Source: Larix kaempferi | Lineage: Eukaryota > Streptophyta > Pinopsida > Pinales > Pinaceae | Assembly (NCBI GenBank): GCA_027924585.1 | Contig: BSBM01000826.1 | Span: 10,323,501 to 10,387,500 of the forward strand | Direction: 5' to 3' | Length of the DNA stretch: 64,000 nucleotides | Position numbers and translations under genes: made by a program | In this document: one piece after another, positions 46,813 to 57,516 of the stretch | Layout of the letters: every line of letters begins with the position of its first letter | How positions within the stretch are numbered: the stretch's first letter is position 1 | The notes under the pieces: model-generated | Database searches by the model: none | What the model was told of the DNA's origin: nothing | The model's input: only the letters and a program-made list of their open reading frames with translations

Positions 46813-47799
46813 TTTTCTTTTGTAAGTAAGATGAGTTGAAAATTCTATTAATATGGTACAAAAATATACAAAAATGGTATAGAGAGACACATAGAGTTTG
46901 CTGAGACTCAAAAAGGCCCTTCCTGAGTTGGGAAAAACATGCATCCACAGAACTGCTTAATAGTCAGAGCCCAAAGGCATTACATAGATAAACTTAACAA
47001 CAGAACCAGAAAGCATAATTGCTTCACATAGGGAAACAGATGCCAATAAACCCATGTCGGACCAGAACCAACTTCTAGGGGCCAAAAAAACAGAATAGCA
47101 TCGAGCATACCAATAACTAGATCGACAACAAAACCGCAAACACCAGACAAAGAGAGAAAAATCCGGTCTATTCAATGTGTACGCTTCGGCTCCTAGCTCC
47201 TGGCCTCCTGAGGGTCACAGAAGATGAGCGCTTCCACTAAAGCCTCCAGAGTGCACATACTTTCCATTTCGTTCTGTTGAGTCTCTTTCATTCCCTCGAT
47301 GATGTCTTTCATGTCTTTGACAATTGCTCTCGCACTTGGATTTTGCGAGGCAACAAAATTCTACCCACCCTGAAGGGGTTGGATGCAATCTGACGACCCT
47401 GCTACTCCTTGAATTCCTACTACAATGAGATTTCCAAATGAGCGATATGGGCCTCAATATCCACGGGGGTTTCTTCCAGGTAAAGATGCACCCTGTCGAA
47501 ATCCAAGGATGATCGTCCTCCAGGATGTTCACCTGGTTAGAAAAGCCTTACCCCCTGTGCCTGCCACTCACCCCGGGGTTCCACTTAGAGTCACAACGAT
47601 TGAAAAGATGCATGCGGGGGGCCATAATGCTGAGAAAGATGGTACCGGATGGAAAGGAAAAGCCACCAACAAAATGAAACCACTTATTTCGGAAATGGAA
47701 CAGACACAACATACCATTTCTCAGGGTAGGGAAAGCTAAGTTAACAATTCTAACCTGTCTGCCCTGGTCCGCCTTACTGGCTTTATAATCCATAAGTCT
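46813..47799 (-). mobile_element. LINE 3' end (C-terminal coding remnant and 3' UTR), left of element D
   Basis: Minus strand, continuing the RNase H relic at 58243-59484. Stretches of a degraded frame run from 47799 to about 47200, with a Glu/Met-rich MKDIIEGMKETQQ-like string near 47280-47310. An untranslated region follows, with the T-rich, 'aatagaattttcaactcat' end typical of plant LINEs, finishing in an A-rich ACAAAAGAAAAA at about 46813-46826. The frame 47425-47739 on the plus strand is the shadow of this. Confidence 0.6.
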
Positions 47800-48525
47800 T
47801 GTAGCTAGGGTTTTACCCCTAGCTTGTGCCAATGAGCACCTACTAAGGAGAATGGAATCCTTAGTAGCAGTTCAGTATATTAAACTAATTAAGCTAAAAC
47901 AACAATTAAATTACTTCTAAAATATTGCATGAAACATAAACATCAAATGAAAAGAATGGCTTTTTCTATTAATGTTACCTTGAGTGTCAAGGTTTGATGA
48001 AGCCCTTTGCAGTGTCCAAGAGGATGCTCCAAGCTTCAAGATGCTCCTTCTCCTTCTCCAATGATGGGAATGGGCCAAAGGTGGCTCTCAAGGTGAAAAT
48101 AGTTCAAAGGTGAACTAGGGTTTCGAGAGAGATTTTGGCAGAGTAAGGGTGCTTGTGATTGTGGATGTGGAATAAGGGATCTCCATCACCTATTTATAGT
48201 TTTTTGGTGGTGGAGTGCTGACCCATGGTTTTAGGAAACACATGGTTTTAGGCAGCTGTATAGGGTTTTTTCCTCCTTTTCCTCATTATTTTATATTTTT
48301 ATTCCCTTTTTAGGGGATTTTTGCTATTTTTGGAGGAAAAGGGGGGTTTTTTAGCCTTTTTTAGGCTATTTTGAAGGTTTTATGGCCTTTTGGAGGCATT
48401 TTAGGCCTTTTGGAGGCTTTTTAATGGGATTTTTTGGGATTTTTAATGGAAATATGGTAGGAAAATGGACAAATGAGCCATATAATGTGGTAAATGAGCT
48501 AGTGAGCACTTTTTGGGTGTTAACA
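47800..48525 (-). repeat. Element D 3' LTR
   Basis: 726 bp, TGTAGCTAGGGTTTT...GGGTGTTAACA on the plus strand, including runs of T- and G-rich phrases ('ttttaggcc', 'ttttggaggc') near 48280-48430. Confidence 0.95.
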
Positions 48526-48537
48526 GATTGCCCCCTG
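48526..48537 (-). other. Polypurine tract of element D
   Basis: The minus strand reads CAGGGGGCAATC next to the 3' LTR. Short G-rich tract; an imperfect but plausible plus-strand primer. Confidence 0.6.
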
Positions 48538-48689
48538 ATGTGCGAGGGCAGGAGCTCATCGTATGGCCGATGGACATCATAAGTCATGAATGGTTTTCCT
48601 GGGTGTGGAGAGGAGAGAAGAAACAAACTGAAGCCCGGAACAACGATCCCGAACAACTGCAAGAACTAAAAGTACATAACCTCAATAAA

Positions 48690-48950
48690 GGATGAGGAAT
48701 CATCTGATCATATGGACGAGGCGGGCATTCCCATGCTCGTATCAGGATATAACATAATAACAATGGGGTCCAAAAAATGGGGACCTGAAATATACATGAC
48801 CTCAAATACTGACTGAGGAATAATCTCAATATATGGACGAGGCGGGCATACCCATGCTCGTATCAATATACATAAACATAACTGTAAGGCCCGAAAAGGG
48901 GGACCTGTAAGATACATGACCACTGTGTACATCATAAGAGTCCAGAGGGG
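48690..48950 (-). repeat. 121-bp tandem repeat in element D 3' region
   Basis: The phrase 'tatggacgaggcgggcat.cccatgctcgtatc' occurs at 48711 and 48832, with a partial third unit from 48899. Non-coding. Confidence 0.8.
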
Positions 48951-49850
48951 ACACAAATCTGGGACATACTGCTGAGCGGATCATGTGTGAACTGCAGAAA
49001 TGGTGCACCGGAATATCAACAGTGCTGCTGAATGTGGTACCAAAGGTGCTGATGAGCTGTTGGATCAGAGTGACAAGAGGTACACTCTCAATGGTACACT
49101 GAACTGGAACTGAAACTGGGTACTCAAGGAAGCATGTAACTGGATGGCTTCCGAATACAAAGGCCAACGCAGCCCGGACATCCACAGGAACATATAACTG
49201 GGCGTTCCAAAGTGACTCACCAATGTGCTAGAGTCGGGGGAAATCCGGGGTCTTCGACTAAAAACTGATGGGATATAATCCTACGCGATCCTCAACGATG
49301 CGATCAAGGTGCTGAAGTCGAGCATGTGAGGAACAACCACTCAGAGAGGCAATGATGATTCCTCTCGGAATGATCCGTAGGCACTTACCACAGATGGTGA
49401 TAAGTCCAAGGTGTAGGGACCTCTGGGCCTATCCTATGGAATAGAGGAGCTGTCGTCGACAGAGGGAGACCTGCAACTATCAAGGCAATGATGTTTCCTT
49501 GACAGAAGCGCGAGGTATGAGACCGAAATGTGATAGTGCTGATGGCAGGACTAACAAACTGTGGTGGGACAACTGGGAAAGTAGAGTGGGTGGACTCAAA
49601 ATTCCTTTGTTCAGAGTATGATAATGGAAATGATCTGGCAGCATATGAAACTGTCTGAGGGGAAAGGGATCATAGCTGTAATGGATCTGGGAGGATAACT
49701 GGCTGAGGGAGACTCAAGCTGGTGTAAAATGGCAGAAGACTGCTGAATACTCTGAACAAAGGCGACCTGATTGGGGGTGCTGCCGAGATGATCGATCATA
49801 GTGCCAGGAGGCACGGGAGGAGACTTCTTCATGGGTTAATGAACTAGAAG
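48951..49850 (-). other. Element D 3' untranslated interior
   Basis: No convincing reading frame on either strand and no recognised motif. It lies between two tandem arrays. Confidence 0.45.
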
Positions 49851-49857
49851 AAGTGTG

Positions 49858-50075
49858 TGTAAAATGGTACTGTCGTGTGGATTTTACGAGCCCAGGACAG
49901 TTCATGCTCGTGGTTGCTTTCAATTTTAAGGAGTCTGAAAGCGATAAGAAGACTCTGAAGTGATGGAATGGTACTGTCGTGTGGATTTGACGAGCCCAGG
50001 ACAGTTCATGCTCGTGGTTGCTTTCAATTTTAGAGAGTCTGAAAGCAAGTAAGAAGACTCGAGGGGGTTGCTTTT
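49858..50075 (-). repeat. 104-bp tandem duplication in element D
   Basis: 'atggtactgtcgtgtggatt' followed by 'gacgagcccaggacagttcatgctcgtgg' occurs at 49864 and 49968. A more diverged pair of 'ctttttcgtaa...gg.ccg.aaaaggg.taaa.ttatacc' units follows at 50155 and 50320. Confidence 0.8.
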
Positions 50076-50554
50076 TCGTAGATTTAGTCTCCAAGGCCCA
50101 AAGAAGCATAAAAGGATGCAATGAAGAACTCTTCTATCCGGTGTGACTAGAGTATTCCTTTTTCGTAATTAGTCTACCAGGTCCGGAAAAGGGTTAAACT
50201 TATACCAGATAGACGCCCTTTCAGGTACTTTAGCGAGCATGAAAGGAAGCAAGATTGCTCGGCGATCTTTTCATTCTTTTAGGAGTCAGAAAAGAGCTTA
50301 ACGGAAACTCCCTAAGTGCCTTTTTCGTAAAGGAGTTGTCCGGCCCGAAAAAGGGATAAAATTATACCGAACAAAAGGAATGGCTAGGCAAGAAGGAAGT
50401 GTTCAATCAAGGTTGAGTAATGATGACCAAGAACGAGGGTAGGTGGGAACACTGATGGACCTCCTTGCGGGGTAGATGAGATGGTGGAAAAATAACGAGA
50501 CATTTACAGTATGACAGGAGTGAATGGCTCATGTAAAAATGTGGAACAATCCGA

Positions 50555-50905
50555 TAGCGACCGATGTGGCACGCGAACCAAGGTAGCAAGGTGTTGGGAC
50601 ACAATGTTGAAATTGTACCAAGTGAGAGCGAGAAATGATCTCAAGCATCATCACCCGCTCGGAAAAATGAATCCGGCGTTATAAAGGATGTCAAAAATGG
50701 GTGACGGCCGATGTGGCACGCAAACCGAGGTGACGGGGGCATTTAAAAAATGCCCAGAAAAACTGAAGGGGAGAGCGAGAAATGATCTCAAGCATCATCA
50801 CCAGCTCGGAAAAATGAATCTGATGATATAAAACATGTGAAAATCGGAGAACGGCCGATGTGGCACGCAAACCGAGGCGACTAGTGGTGTCTGAAAAAAG
50901 GGGTA
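50555..50905 (-). repeat. 147-bp tandem array in element D
   Basis: The phrase 'ccgatgtggcacgc' starts at 50561, 50708 and 50855, an exact 147-bp period. Between them is 'gagagcgagaaatgatctcaagcatcatcacc.gctcgg'. About 2.4 units. Non-coding. Confidence 0.85.
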
Positions 50906-51229
50906 AAAAAGGACAGGGTAAAAATAACGCAACGAGGTGACCGTTATGACGGTCGCGTCGTGCTGATTCCAGTGGTGAAAACGGCTTGGAAAACGGACGC
51001 CGTATGGGGCCATAATGACCAAAACAAGAAAAAGTCAACTGACTATAAATAGTGGTGGGTCCAACATGACATGTGTCATTTGTACTTGTTGACTTTGACT
51101 TGTGAGTTGAGTGGACCAGAGCTTCGGTGGCATTTCTGGATGATCCGTCTGGCTGTTTGCTGATCCGTGAGATACAGGTATTTCATTAAACTCATACCTG
51201 CATATTTTTTCGGGTTGGGGGTTGGGTAG

Positions 51230-51490
51230 TGGGTCCCAGGGTTGATTTGTACGGTCCACGTGGGGTGGACCGCGGGTTAGGGGGTCGAAACCGCGGTTGA
51301 AGACCGCGAGTTTTGGGCCGAACCACACGGTTGGAGACCGCGTGTTTCGGGCCGAACCACGCGGTTGGAGACCGCATGATTCCTGGATGGAACCACGGTC
51401 GAGTGCCGCAAGTTCCAAAGAGGAACACGCGGTACCCAACCGCGGGTTTTGGGATGACAGGCGCGGTTGGCAACCGCGGCTATATGCCTG
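51230..51490 (-). repeat. GC-rich 'accgcg' tandem array at the broken reverse transcriptase end of D
   Basis: Imperfect units of about 44 bp built from 'gggccgaaccacgcggttggagaccgcg'. The open frame of the protease ORF runs through it and ends in it (51277), so its last 70 or so residues are repeat-derived and Arg/Pro-rich. Confidence 0.75.
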
Positions 51491-53820
51491 ACAGCTGCGA
51501 TCGAAAACTTTGAGGGAGGAAGAGGATGTTGTTTCTGACGAACGGGGGTTACATCAGGCCATGTGTCAATGGGGTGCTCTATAATGGCAGGGTCAAGACC
51601 AGGCATTTCGGTATAGGACCAGGCAAAGACATCACGAAATTCTTTGAAAAGGTGTATGTAGTCCTCAATCTCTTGCTTACTGCAGAATGCTCCTAAAGTG
51701 ATGAGTTCAGGGGCACGTCTTGGGGCAGCAATATCAACTTGGATGACAGGTGAGATGTTGGCCATGTTGCCCTCCTCGAAGGCATCAGGAGCAGGAATAG
51801 GGTCCTTGAACCAGTCAACCTTGGTGGGGAGGAAGTCTTTGGATTCGACCGCGTATTGGGTAGCGGTGCTAGAGGAAGATGCTTCTGGGATGAAATAGGA
51901 ACGGTGGTGCATATCATCCCAAGGATAATCCGGGGCAGTTAGGGCCTCAAGAATCTCCTCATCAGTACGGAAAGTCTGCGTCGTCAAATCGGTTGACGAG
52001 GGGGTAGTGGTGGAAGAGATCATATAAATGGTATTAACCTCCCCGGAAGGTGAAGAGTCTGGGGGGTAGATCTCCTCAATGGTAGGTGGTGCCGTCTCAA
52101 GATCCAGATTGTTCATCTCATAGAGTGCCGCTCTGTAATCCGGGAGATCGGGACAATGATGTGAATAGTGCCCGTAAATACCGCATATGGCACAGGAGTG
52201 GTTGGTACGTAGGGACTTATCTTTAGGCTTGGGAATGGGGTTTAGTTCGACTGTTGGGATGTTGGGGTCATCATCGAGCATTTGCATGTGCTTCTGCAAT
52301 GCGGGTAAATGTGGGCACTGGTGGGTCGCATGGCCCAACTCGTCACACAACGAGCATTTGGGAGGAGCACGAAACACTGGAGGGTTTTTGACTGTCTTGG
52401 GAGGTGGTACAGCAGTGTAAGGTTGTGGACCTCTGCCCCCAGTGGGTGTGGGAGTAGGAGGAGGTGTCGTAGAGGATGAAGGGGTAGAGACACCGGGAGG
52501 TGGGTGGGTGGTAGTAGCCATGGGTTGCACCGGCTGGAGGACGACATCTGGTGTCGGCGGGCGAACGGGAGGCGAAAGATACCATACAGGTAATCCCAAG
52601 GTTAACCCAGGGAGGCTAAGGGTAGCCATGACCGGGGCGCTTACTACTCCGGCGGGAGGAACGAGGAAGGGGATCGTATGGATCGGTGTAACACCAATGT
52701 GACTAGGTACCAATGGTGGTTTAGGCAACAAGGATGGTTGATTGTTAGGTGGTAAGATGTCATGGGACAAGGTACATAAGTCAGACATTTCGGGCGTAGA
52801 TGACGGCGGAGGAATGGAGTGAAAGGTGGAAGTCATCGGCGCGTCTGAGTAGACTCCAGGACCCGTAGAGGAAACAAACGAGGTGGTGGCAGGAGAAACA
52901 GGTTGTTCAACCATGGGGAGAACATTTTCCGGTGCCGCCGGAGCACTGGGATCATAGTAGGTGAGCTGGTCAATCTTAACCACGCGTCCTTCATGGAGGA
53001 ACATCATGGTGCGAAAGACAGAAGAGGCAACCGCCCGCATGGCATACATGTAGCTGCGGCCAAGTAGAAGGTTGTAATCCAATTGGGCATTGATTACCTC
53101 TATATCAATAAGGACTGTTTTACCACCTAACTGGACGGGAACGTTGGGTAGAAGGCCTTGGGGCTGGGCCGAACGACCGTCGTAGGCGCGTAACGCAGTG
53201 GTGGACTGCTGGAGAGGAGGGGATCCTAGCTTCTGCCATACGAATGTAGACATAACGCATGTGGAGGCACCCTCATCGATGATGCACCGATGGATAACAA
53301 GGTTCCTAACGGAGACGGTAACTTGGAAGGCTAAGCTGGAAGGTAGGCGTGGTTCAGACTGGTCTAAATCAAACGCCATCAAATGCGAATCAGTTGGGTC
53401 AATCCCCCCAATGGCGGAAAGTAAAGTCTTACGCTGGGAAGGGCAGTTCTTCAAGACTTCTAACGCAGACATGGCTGCGGGAGATTGGGCTAGGTCGTCT
53501 ACAATGTTGTAGTTTGACGCAGCACGTGCATTAGGGTTATTGTTGATTCGGCGAAGTGGGAAACGAGGTGCTTTCGCGGCGCCGTCTATGGGAGGCGGAG
53601 GTATACGTAACGCTTGATCGGTGGGATGAGCATTAGTAGTTTTATCCGTGGGAGTGGCTTCAGAAGTGGAGCCATATTGGTTCCGACGGGTCTGGAGGTT
53701 GACGTCAGCGGATGACATCATCAGTAAGTGGTGGGTACCTGAGTCAAACATGGGTTGATCAGGAGCAGCGTAAGTGATCTGTTGTTGTTGGGGTGCATTG
53801 GCTTGCTGGTGTTCACTACA
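51277..53820 (-). CDS. Protease polyprotein of element D, truncated at reverse transcriptase
   Basis: Minus-strand frame open from about 53820 (first Met at 53751). Retroviral-type aspartic protease near 53270: IDEGASTCVMS in place of the usual D-[ST]-G, followed by LDYNLLLGRSYM. A long Pro/Thr-rich linker follows. Two CCHC knuckles read CSLCDELGHATHQC (near 52345) and CAICGIYGHYSHHC (near 52170). The start of the reverse transcriptase region has VFAWSYTEMPGLDP (near 51590). Then the frame enters the GC-rich array and ends. No catalytic YxDD. Zinc knuckles after the protease are an odd order. It is in a different frame from gag and overlaps its end, so expression would need frameshifting, or the shift is a mutation. 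Confidence 0.8.
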   Translation of the reverse strand, partial: CSEHQQANAPQQQQITYAAPDQPMFDSGTHHLLMMSSADVNLQTRRNQYGSTSEATPTDKTTNAHPTDQALRIPPPPIDGAAKAPRFPLRRINNNPNARAASNYNIVDDLAQSPAAMSALEVLKNCPSQRKTLLSAIGGIDPTDSHLMAFDLDQSEPRLPSSLAFQVTVSVRNLVIHRCIIDEGASTCVMSTFVWQKLGSPPLQQSTTALRAYDGRSAQPQGLLPNVPVQLGGKTVLIDIEVINAQLDYNLLLGRSYMYAMRAVASSVFRTMMFLHEGRVVKIDQLTYYDPSAPAAPENVLPMVEQPVSPATTSFVSSTGPGVYSDAPMTSTFHSIPPPSSTPEMSDLCTLSHDILPPNNQPSLLPKPPLVPSHIGVTPIHTIPFLVPPAGVVSAPVMATLSLPGLTLGLPVWYLSPPVRPPTPDVVLQPVQPMATTTHPPPGVSTPSSSTTPPPTPTPTGGRGPQPYTAVPPPKTVKNPPVFRAPPKCSLCDELGHATHQCPHLPALQKHMQMLDDDPNIPTVELNPIPKPKDKSLRTNHSCAICGIYGHYSHHCPDLPDYRAALYEMNNLDLETAPPTIEEIYPPDSSPSGEVNTIYMISSTTTPSSTDLTTQTFRTDEEILEALTAPDYPWDDMHHRSYFIPEASSSSTATQYAVESKDFLPTKVDWFKDPIPAPDAFEEGNMANISPVIQVDIAAPRRAPELITLGAFCSKQEIEDYIHLFKEFRDVFAWSYTEMPGLDPAIIEHPIDTWPDVTPVRQKQHPLPPSKFSIAAVRHIAAVANRACHPKTRGWVPRVPLWNLRHSTVVPSRNHAVSNRVVRPETRGLQPCGSAQNSRSSTAVSTP

Positions 53821-55904
53821 CCTTGGGTCGGTAATGGGTTTTGCAGCACCAAAGGGGGTTGCTGAGGTTGGGGGGGGTTGGGTGGTGCTTGGGGAGCCGC
53901 ATGCCCTTGGCGATGGGCCTCGTCAACCCAGAGCTGCCGAGCTCGCTCCAAGTGTGGGCAAGCGTGTGTGTAGTGTCCATAGACCCCGCAAATAGAACAA
54001 GGGTGGTTCGTTCGCAAATTGGGGTTTTTAGCCTGCTTGGGCGGGCGATCAGGGTTTTGATTAGCGGGGGCCGCGTTGTGATTGTCAGGGGGATTAGCCG
54101 GTTGACCAGCTTGGTCTGCAGGTAGGTTGTTTCCCCGATTACGGCCCTTGCCGCGGTTCTGTTGGCCCTGGTTACGTTGGTTGGTCGGGTTTTGCTGCGG
54201 ATTCTGTTGGGCGTAAACTTGCCCTTGGGCAGCAGGTGGATTCTGAGGTTGCGCAGGTGCAGGAGCAGGCTGCGGGGGATGATATGCAGGTTGAGGCTGA
54301 GCAGGTGCAGCAACTTGAGGGGGTTGCTGATAGGACTACGGAGCAGGTAGTGGATGTGCCGCAGGGGCTTCCTGGGGCGGATAATAAGCTGGTGGGGCTT
54401 GTGAAGGCGCAGGAGCTGGGGCAGTCTGCTGATGGTAGTAAGGCTGAGGGGCGACTGGAGGGGCATAAGCAGGAGTCGCATACCCGAAGCACTGAGGTGG
54501 ACATGAAGGTCCATGGGAATGGTGATGTGTCATGGGAGCATATGAGTTGGTTGCTCCAGACTGGGAGGTAGCCCTCGACAGGTCGGGGCCAGGGGTAGGA
54601 CGTGCTATAGAAAACGGTTGGGGATGCGAAGAAACACGGCCAATGATACCATCTGCAGCGTGGGATGCCCCCGGCGCATCATGATGGGAGGACTCGCCGC
54701 GAGGGGCGTCAGGTATAATGGTATAAAGGTAACCCGACTGGGCGTAAATGAGGTCGAACTGCTGTGCCTTAAGGATGGCCTCTTCTTCAGACTGGGGTCT
54801 TTCTGAAGCTACATCCTTAGCAATAACAGGAAGCAGGGACTTGAGGAACCAATCGAGGAAGATACGGTCGTCAAGTTTGATCTTGCATAAGCTACGACGT
54901 CTACGCCACTCATGGATGTGGTCCGTGATATGGGTAGCTGTGTTTTGTCTACAAGATAGGAGTATCTCAACGCCCGCGTCATAGCGGACAGGCAACTGGA
55001 AGAACTGCAGGAAGGTCGAGGCCAGGGAAGCAAAGGTGGCGTGGGTCCCATGAGGCTGCTCAATATACCACTTGGCTGCAGAGCCAGTGAAGGTGCGCTG
55101 TAAGAGACGGAGGCGAACAGAATCGTCTACTATGGAGTTAGAGGAACACCATAGGTGGAAAGACATGATATGGTTTTGTGGGTCCTCACCGGCCTTGCCC
55201 TCGAACTTAGGGATGTCCGAGGGGAGCTTGGTAGGCATATGAGGCCACGTGGGGTCGTGTCGAATAGGATCGTTGGTCAATCTGGCCAGGTCAGGTAGGT
55301 TGAGGCTAGCCATGAATGGCAAACTGGAAGAAGGCTGCGACACAGTAGTGCTATGGACCAAGTTGGGGCCAGTGCCCCCAAGTGGAGGGACAAGATTTAG
55401 GGTGGTGCCCCCAAGTGGGGGAACTAAGGTAGTGGAGGATGGTCCAGCACCACCATGGGTAGTGTGAGCCACTGATGTGGTGGGAATGGGTATTCCCGCT
55501 GTGGGTATAGGTACCGTGAGGGGAACAGTAGATGGTTGCCCCATGGAGGGCATACCAAAAACAGGTGTAGTAACTGGTGTAGTGGTGGATGTGCCACTAA
55601 TGGTCCCTATGACAAATGGTGTGGAAGTCGTGCCAGCCATGGGGCTAGTAGGGGCAGTATAAATCGGGTTCTCAGACTCTTCGTCAGAATCAGAGGTGAA
55701 GTAAGGGGCGTCACTATCTGGTGACGGAGACCTACGTCGCTGACGAGTGGAGTCAAGTGACAAGGCTCTAGATCTGTGATGAGTGGTATCAACGGACAAT
55801 GATCGGAATCTACGACGAGTGGTGTCAAGAGAACCGTGCTGTGGGGGCTCGCCCCTGAGGCGCCGAGAATGTCTCGGGGACTCAATGGTGACGGATGGTG
55901 TCAA
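53721..55904 (-). pseudogene. Gag of element D (one in-frame stop)
   Basis: Starts MTPSVTIESPRHSRR. An Arg/Ser-rich N-terminus with three 'LDTTRRRFRS'-like repeats is followed by a Thr/Pro-rich spacer. The Gag core lies at about 55250-54720 (PSDIPKFEGKAGEDP, FTGSAAKWYIEQ, FLQFFQLPVRYD, FLDWFLKSLLP). Then come a Pro/Gln-rich tail, a TAG at 54336-54338, and, in the same frame, CSICGVYGHYTHAC (near 53995), a CCHC knuckle. The frame ends at 53721. The stop probably replaced a Gln codon. Gag core residues match Ty3/gypsy Gag; intact apart from the stop. Confidence 0.82.
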
Positions 55905-56985
55905 ATCTCTGTGGGTTGATGTGAGTATAAAAACAGCTCAAAAATCCTAATGCAACCGAGTGTGCAGAAGGAGAGCTAAAAAACAAGGCACTCAGGCCAA
56001 CAACCAACTCAAAACACCCACTGCAACAGCTGTGCTACAATGGGTGGAGTAACAACAAAGATGGTCAGAATACCAACAAGCAGCAGGTTTCCTAAAAAAG
56101 AAAAATGGTGGACTCACTAGACCAAAGGGAGGTAAAGGAGCATACAAACACCTAACTAAAAGTATTCTGACTTAACTAAACATATCCTCTGCAAGGTGAT
56201 GAAATCCAAGTCAGATAATATGAGTAGGAAAGCCAAGTGGCTATGATATCCCCCTACCGGGAGGGACACCGGGTAGTCAATCCTAGAAGAATGGAAACTA
56301 AGATACCCCGTTCATGACACGTCCAGAAAGGTGAATCTGCCGTTTAGTTCGTTGACCGCAATACCCCTATACAGGGATATCCCGCGAACCACGAAAGGTA
56401 GCCCTTCGGTTACTGAATGGAGTGCGGTATTCCACTCAGGCCTCCGGAACCAGTCTCCCGACTTCAACCCTCCTAAGGGAGAGGCCCTCTGATAAACTGG
56501 TCGTGACCGTGCCAAAAAGTACTAGGGGATTTTGGTTCCCTAGTTGGACAAAAACTATGTCTCAAGTGAAATAACCAAGGGGTGTTATTGGAAGCCTATC
56601 CCACTGATCCTACCTAACTACAATGATTCTTTTGTGTTCCCCAAGTGGGGTTAGAATGTGGGTTTAATTAGGTACTTTTTAAGGCTCACTTGATTTTATG
56701 TGACAGAGTGTGTGCTCGTGAGGTAATGATCCCAAAAATAGAAGTGCCACAAGGGAGGGCAACTTCCAATCTATCAATAATGCTGAAATTGATTCTTTGA
56801 ACTTGTAAAATTTTCTGAAATAAAAATACTGAAATTTTAAAAAGATTCTGTAAAAGGAACATAAATTATGTTGCAGAAAGGCTGTTAGGAAGTGGACTGC
56901 AGGTAGAACAGGGGGCTGTTGAATTGCAGAAAATATTGCAGCAAAAGGGGCTGGGATCAAGACGGGAAAAGAGCAGAAATCAGAC
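55905..56985 (-). other. Element D 5' leader
   Basis: Non-coding stretch between the 57.0-57.4 kb array and the gag start. Contains a segment near 56310-56515 with a 67-codon frame that has no recognised features. Confidence 0.45.
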
Positions 56986-57440
56986 CGCGGGTCTGTGGTG
57001 ATTTGGAACAGGCCGACCGCGGGTTTGAGGGAAACAGCGGCAGTCAGGTCGCGGCTATCGGGCCAACAGAGGCAGTCGGGACGCAGGAAACAGGGAAAAA
57101 GACACAGTCGGGTCGCGGCTATCGGGCCAACAGACGCAGTCGGGACGCAGGAAACAGGGAAAAAGAGACAGTCGGGTCACGGCAAAAAGGCTAACAGGCA
57201 CAGTCGGGACGCCCGAAAGAGGCAGAAAGCCGCATTCGGGACGCGGGAAAAAGGCCGACAGGCGCAGTCAGATCGCGGCAAACAGGCTGATTAGCCACGG
57301 TCGGATCGCAGGTAACAGACTTGAATCCGCCGGCAGAGCGTCGGAAGCAGTCTGAGAGCCACGGTCGGATCGTGGGTAAAGGCCTGAAAGGCGCGGTCGG
57401 GACGCGACTGCAGAGGAAAAAAGACGCGGTATGTAGCGGC
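56985..57440 (-). repeat. GC-rich 'cagtcggg.cgc' tandem array in element D leader
   Basis: A basic unit of about 33 bp ('cagtcgggacgc...aaaa.gg') is arranged partly as 66-bp dimers ('tcgcggctatcgggccaacag' at 57051 and 57115). At least ten diverged units. It contrasts with the AT-rich surroundings and resembles the array at 51230 in its CGCGG content. Confidence 0.8.
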
Positions 57441-57499
57441 CGAAAGGGACAGCCGAAAGGAAAATTTTTTTAAAAAACGGAAACCAGAAATTCGAAAAC

Positions 57500-57512
57500 T
57501 AGTGGAGTCGCC
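57500..57512 (-). other. Primer binding site of element D (tRNA-Arg-like)
   Basis: The minus strand reads TGGCGACTCCACT, four bases from the 5' LTR. It is complementary to the CCA end of plant tRNA-Arg with 3' end AGTGGAGTCGCCA. The match stops after 13 bases. Confidence 0.65.
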
Positions 57513-57516
57513 AAAA

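Noticed and set aside
47425-47739. Plus-strand 104-codon frame near the LINE end
   Set aside because: The minus strand has the LINE C-terminal remnant there; the plus-strand frame has no independent support.
52442-54571. Plus-strand Gly/Val-rich frames opposite element D gag and protease
   Set aside because: Mirror images of Pro/Thr-rich coding sequence on the minus strand.
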